Source: Legionellaceae bacterium
GTDB lineage: Bacteria; Pseudomonadota; Gammaproteobacteria; Legionellales; Legionellaceae
Direction of reading: 5' to 3'
DNA: 50,896 nt
Assembly: GCA_947477015.1 (NCBI GenBank)
Contig: CANJSM010000002.1
Coordinates: 1 to 50,896 of the forward strand
The notes below the pieces were generated by a model. That model was not told the DNA's origin. It searched no databases and worked only from the letters and a program-made list of their open reading frames with translations. A program made the position numbers and the translations under genes. Shown one piece after another: positions 48,976 to 50,896 of this stretch. How positions within the stretch are numbered: the first letter of the stretch is position 1; every line of letters starts with the position of its first letter.

Positions 48976-49434
48976 TTATAAAGAAAACGTTTTCATTTCA
49001 TCAGGCAATGCTGCTTCTCCTGAAGCCTCTTCTGCAAGCCACTGATCTCGTCGGGATTGCCATAACATTTCATCCCAGACTTCAAATTTATTGCCTTGCC
49101 CAATCATCACCACACGCTTATCAAGGTGTGCGTAGTCACGCAACAAAGGCGGCAGCAATAAACGACCATTGGCATCCAACTCAACATCGGTCGCATGACC
49201 AATTAACAACCGTTGAATCCGTCTAGCCGCCGCGTTAAAACTGGGCAAGCGCTGCAAATTATCTTCAATGACTTGCCACTGTGCTGCAGGATAGAGCAAC
49301 AAACAAGTTTCTTCCGTATCAATGGTCACAACCAACGAAGAACCCTCTTGCGCACCCAACGCGTCACGATAACGCGTCGGCACTGCAAGACGGCCTTTTC
49401 CGTCGATGTTGATAGCATTAATGCCTCGAAACAT
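48976..49434 (-). CDS. mraZ: Transcriptional regulator MraZ
   Basis: MFRGINAINIDGKGRLAVPTRYRDAL, GHATDVELDANGRLLLPPLLRDYAHLDKRVVMIGQGNKFEVWDE. Confidence 0.96.
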   Translation of the reverse strand: MFRGINAINIDGKGRLAVPTRYRDALGAQEGSSLVVTIDTEETCLLLYPAAQWQVIEDNLQRLPSFNAAARRIQRLLIGHATDVELDANGRLLLPPLLRDYAHLDKRVVMIGQGNKFEVWDEMLWQSRRDQWLAEEASGEAALPDEMKTFSL

Positions 49435-49458
49435 GATTTTTTCCTCGTGGGAAAAACA

Positions 49459-49497
49459 CCCCCACAATTCTCCACTTTTTAGTTATTTTAAACCACT
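49459..49497 (-). promoter_or_regulatory. Candidate MraZ-box-like TGG repeats upstream of mraZ
   Basis: On the - strand: agTGGtttaaaataactaaaaagTGGagaattgTGGgg; TGG spaced 21 and 10 bp. Confidence 0.45.
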
Positions 49498-49504
49498 TTC
49501 ATAC

Positions 49505-49534
49505 ACTATAGAAACACATTTTCCCATACGTCAA
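49505..49534 (-). promoter_or_regulatory. Candidate sigma70 promoter for the mraZ/dcw operon
   Basis: - strand TTGACG, 18-bp spacer, TATAGT. Confidence 0.6.
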
Positions 49535-49641
49535 GAAAAATGGCGTTTTTTTTTAAAAAAATAGGCGTTGAATCAAACTTAATGATCATTTGGGATAATA
49601 AAAGAGCGAGCTGACTAAACGATTGGCAAGTGTAAAAAACG

Positions 49642-50412
49642 CTATGGTTTATTTAAATCAGCGGCAATACGCACACCTTGCAAAACCAAATCAGGAAGAT
49701 TGTGATCAAACAGATCATGTTTATCAAACAATGATGCAAACCCACCGGTTGCTAACACTAAAACCTCTTGCTCAGGGAATGCTTCGTTCTTGATGCGCTG
49801 AACTAATTCACGGCAAGCACCCAAGGCACCATAAAACACACCGGATTGAATACTCTCAATAGTAGAGCGTCCAACAGCCTGACTGACTTTCACAATGTCA
49901 ACAGAGGGTAATTTAGCCGTATTATTAGATAAAGCATCTACAGCCAGACGCACGCCAGGTAGAATAGCACCACCAAGATAGGCCTTTTGCAGGGTCACCG
50001 CACAAAACGTTGTGGCCGTACCAAAATCAATAATAATTAGATTTTTATTAGGAAAGCGGTGAATCGCAGCAATAGCATTGGCAATCCGATCAGCACCGAC
50101 ATCAACAGGATTTCGGTATTTGATGTTTAACCCCGTTTTCACGCCTGCCTGTAAAAAAAATGGCTCCGTAGCGAAATATTTAATGCAAGCGGCTCGCAGT
50201 GAATAGTCGAGCTTAGGCACAACAGAACATATGGCAATCGACGTAATAGATTGTGGATCGCATTGATTTTCTCGCAATACCGATTTTAAGAAAATGCCTA
50301 TTTCATCAGAGGTGCATGTGGATGAAGTATGACGAAAACGCAAACTGATTTCATCACCCGAAAATACACCACCATATATATGGGAATTGCCGACATCAAT
50401 AGAGAGAAGCAT
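49642..50412 (-). CDS. coaX: Type III pantothenate kinase
   Basis: MLLSIDVGNSHIYGGVFSGDEI, GADRIANAIAAIHRFPNKNLIIIDFGTATTFCAV, LGGAILPGVRLAVDAL. Confidence 0.95.
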   Translation of the reverse strand: MLLSIDVGNSHIYGGVFSGDEISLRFRHTSSTCTSDEIGIFLKSVLRENQCDPQSITSIAICSVVPKLDYSLRAACIKYFATEPFFLQAGVKTGLNIKYRNPVDVGADRIANAIAAIHRFPNKNLIIIDFGTATTFCAVTLQKAYLGGAILPGVRLAVDALSNNTAKLPSVDIVKVSQAVGRSTIESIQSGVFYGALGACRELVQRIKNEAFPEQEVLVLATGGFASLFDKHDLFDHNLPDLVLQGVRIAADLNKP

Positions 50413-50462
50413 AAACAAGATCTCAACATAAAAAGGGCGCAAGCACGTTTAATAATAATTAA

Positions 50463-50817
50463 AGAAGTCGGTCGATAAGCCGGGTTCTGTCGCGGACAAT
50501 CATTCATCTGGGACAAACGTCACCGTTTGCCTCAAGCAACCTACCCGAATCCCGCACGGGCCGTACGTTATGATCTTACGATCACATGGATTCCTATTTG
50601 GTCTTGCTCCGAGTGGGGTTTTCCCTGCCACGCCTGTTGCCAGACGTGCGGTGCGCTCTTACCGCACCATTTCACCCTTACCTGCAAGCAGGCGGTATAT
50701 TTTCTGTGGCACTTTCCGTAGACTCGCGCCTCCCAGGCGTTACCTGGCACTCTGCCCTGCGGAGCCCGGACTTTCCTCCCTTTGCAAAGCAAAGAGCGAT
50801 TGCCTGACCGACTTGGA
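50463..50817 (-). ncRNA. rnpB: RNase P RNA (bacterial type A)
   Basis: Reverse complement contains gggaggaaagtccgggctcc, gggcagagtgccaggtaacgcctgg, ggtgcggtaagagcgcaccg, ggcaacaggcgtggcagggaaaacccca, ggagcaagaccaaatagg, tacggcccg, acagaacccggcttatcgaccga; ends estimated by comparison with E. coli M1 RNA. Confidence 0.97.
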
Positions 50818-50896
50818 GGCAATAATAACAGAGTGATTGACAATTATCTATCTACACTCAATAACGGATATAGCGATTTTGCAAGTTCATTAAGCA

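Noticed and set aside
50527-50843. Four overlapping ORFs on both strands (64, 91, 88, 73 aa)
   Set aside because: They lie in the rnpB gene; the RNase P RNA sequence explains the open frames.

Overview
This is a roughly 50.9 kb chromosomal window from a gammaproteobacterium. Gene content and order suggest a Legionellales-like, host-associated lineage (inference; no database search was run). Most of it is housekeeping: a tyrosine-degradation cluster (hppD, fahA-like, maiA), asnS, glnE, glyA-nrdR-nusB-thiL-pgpA, an RND efflux pair, valS, relA, rlmD, rluB, trpS, yciO and PHP-phosphoesterase genes, ybeY-corC, PNP-deoC, the start of the dcw cluster (mraZ-rsmH-ftsL-ftsI-murE), coaX and RNase P RNA. 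Set into this backbone are lineage-specific or effector-like genes: a 769-aa protein made of nine HTH-like tandem modules with a basic, NLS-like tail; two ankyrin or ankyrin-like proteins; a divergent protein-kinase-like protein; and two ORFans with internal repeats. Intergenic palindromic elements, several with flanking direct repeats, are scattered through the window, often next to these genes. The strongest candidate for something undescribed is the nine-module HTH-array protein at 318-2627. Second is the palindromic element family with core GTTGGGCC(TT/AA)GGCCCAAC. No CRISPR array, tRNA, rRNA operon or intact IS transposase was recognised.
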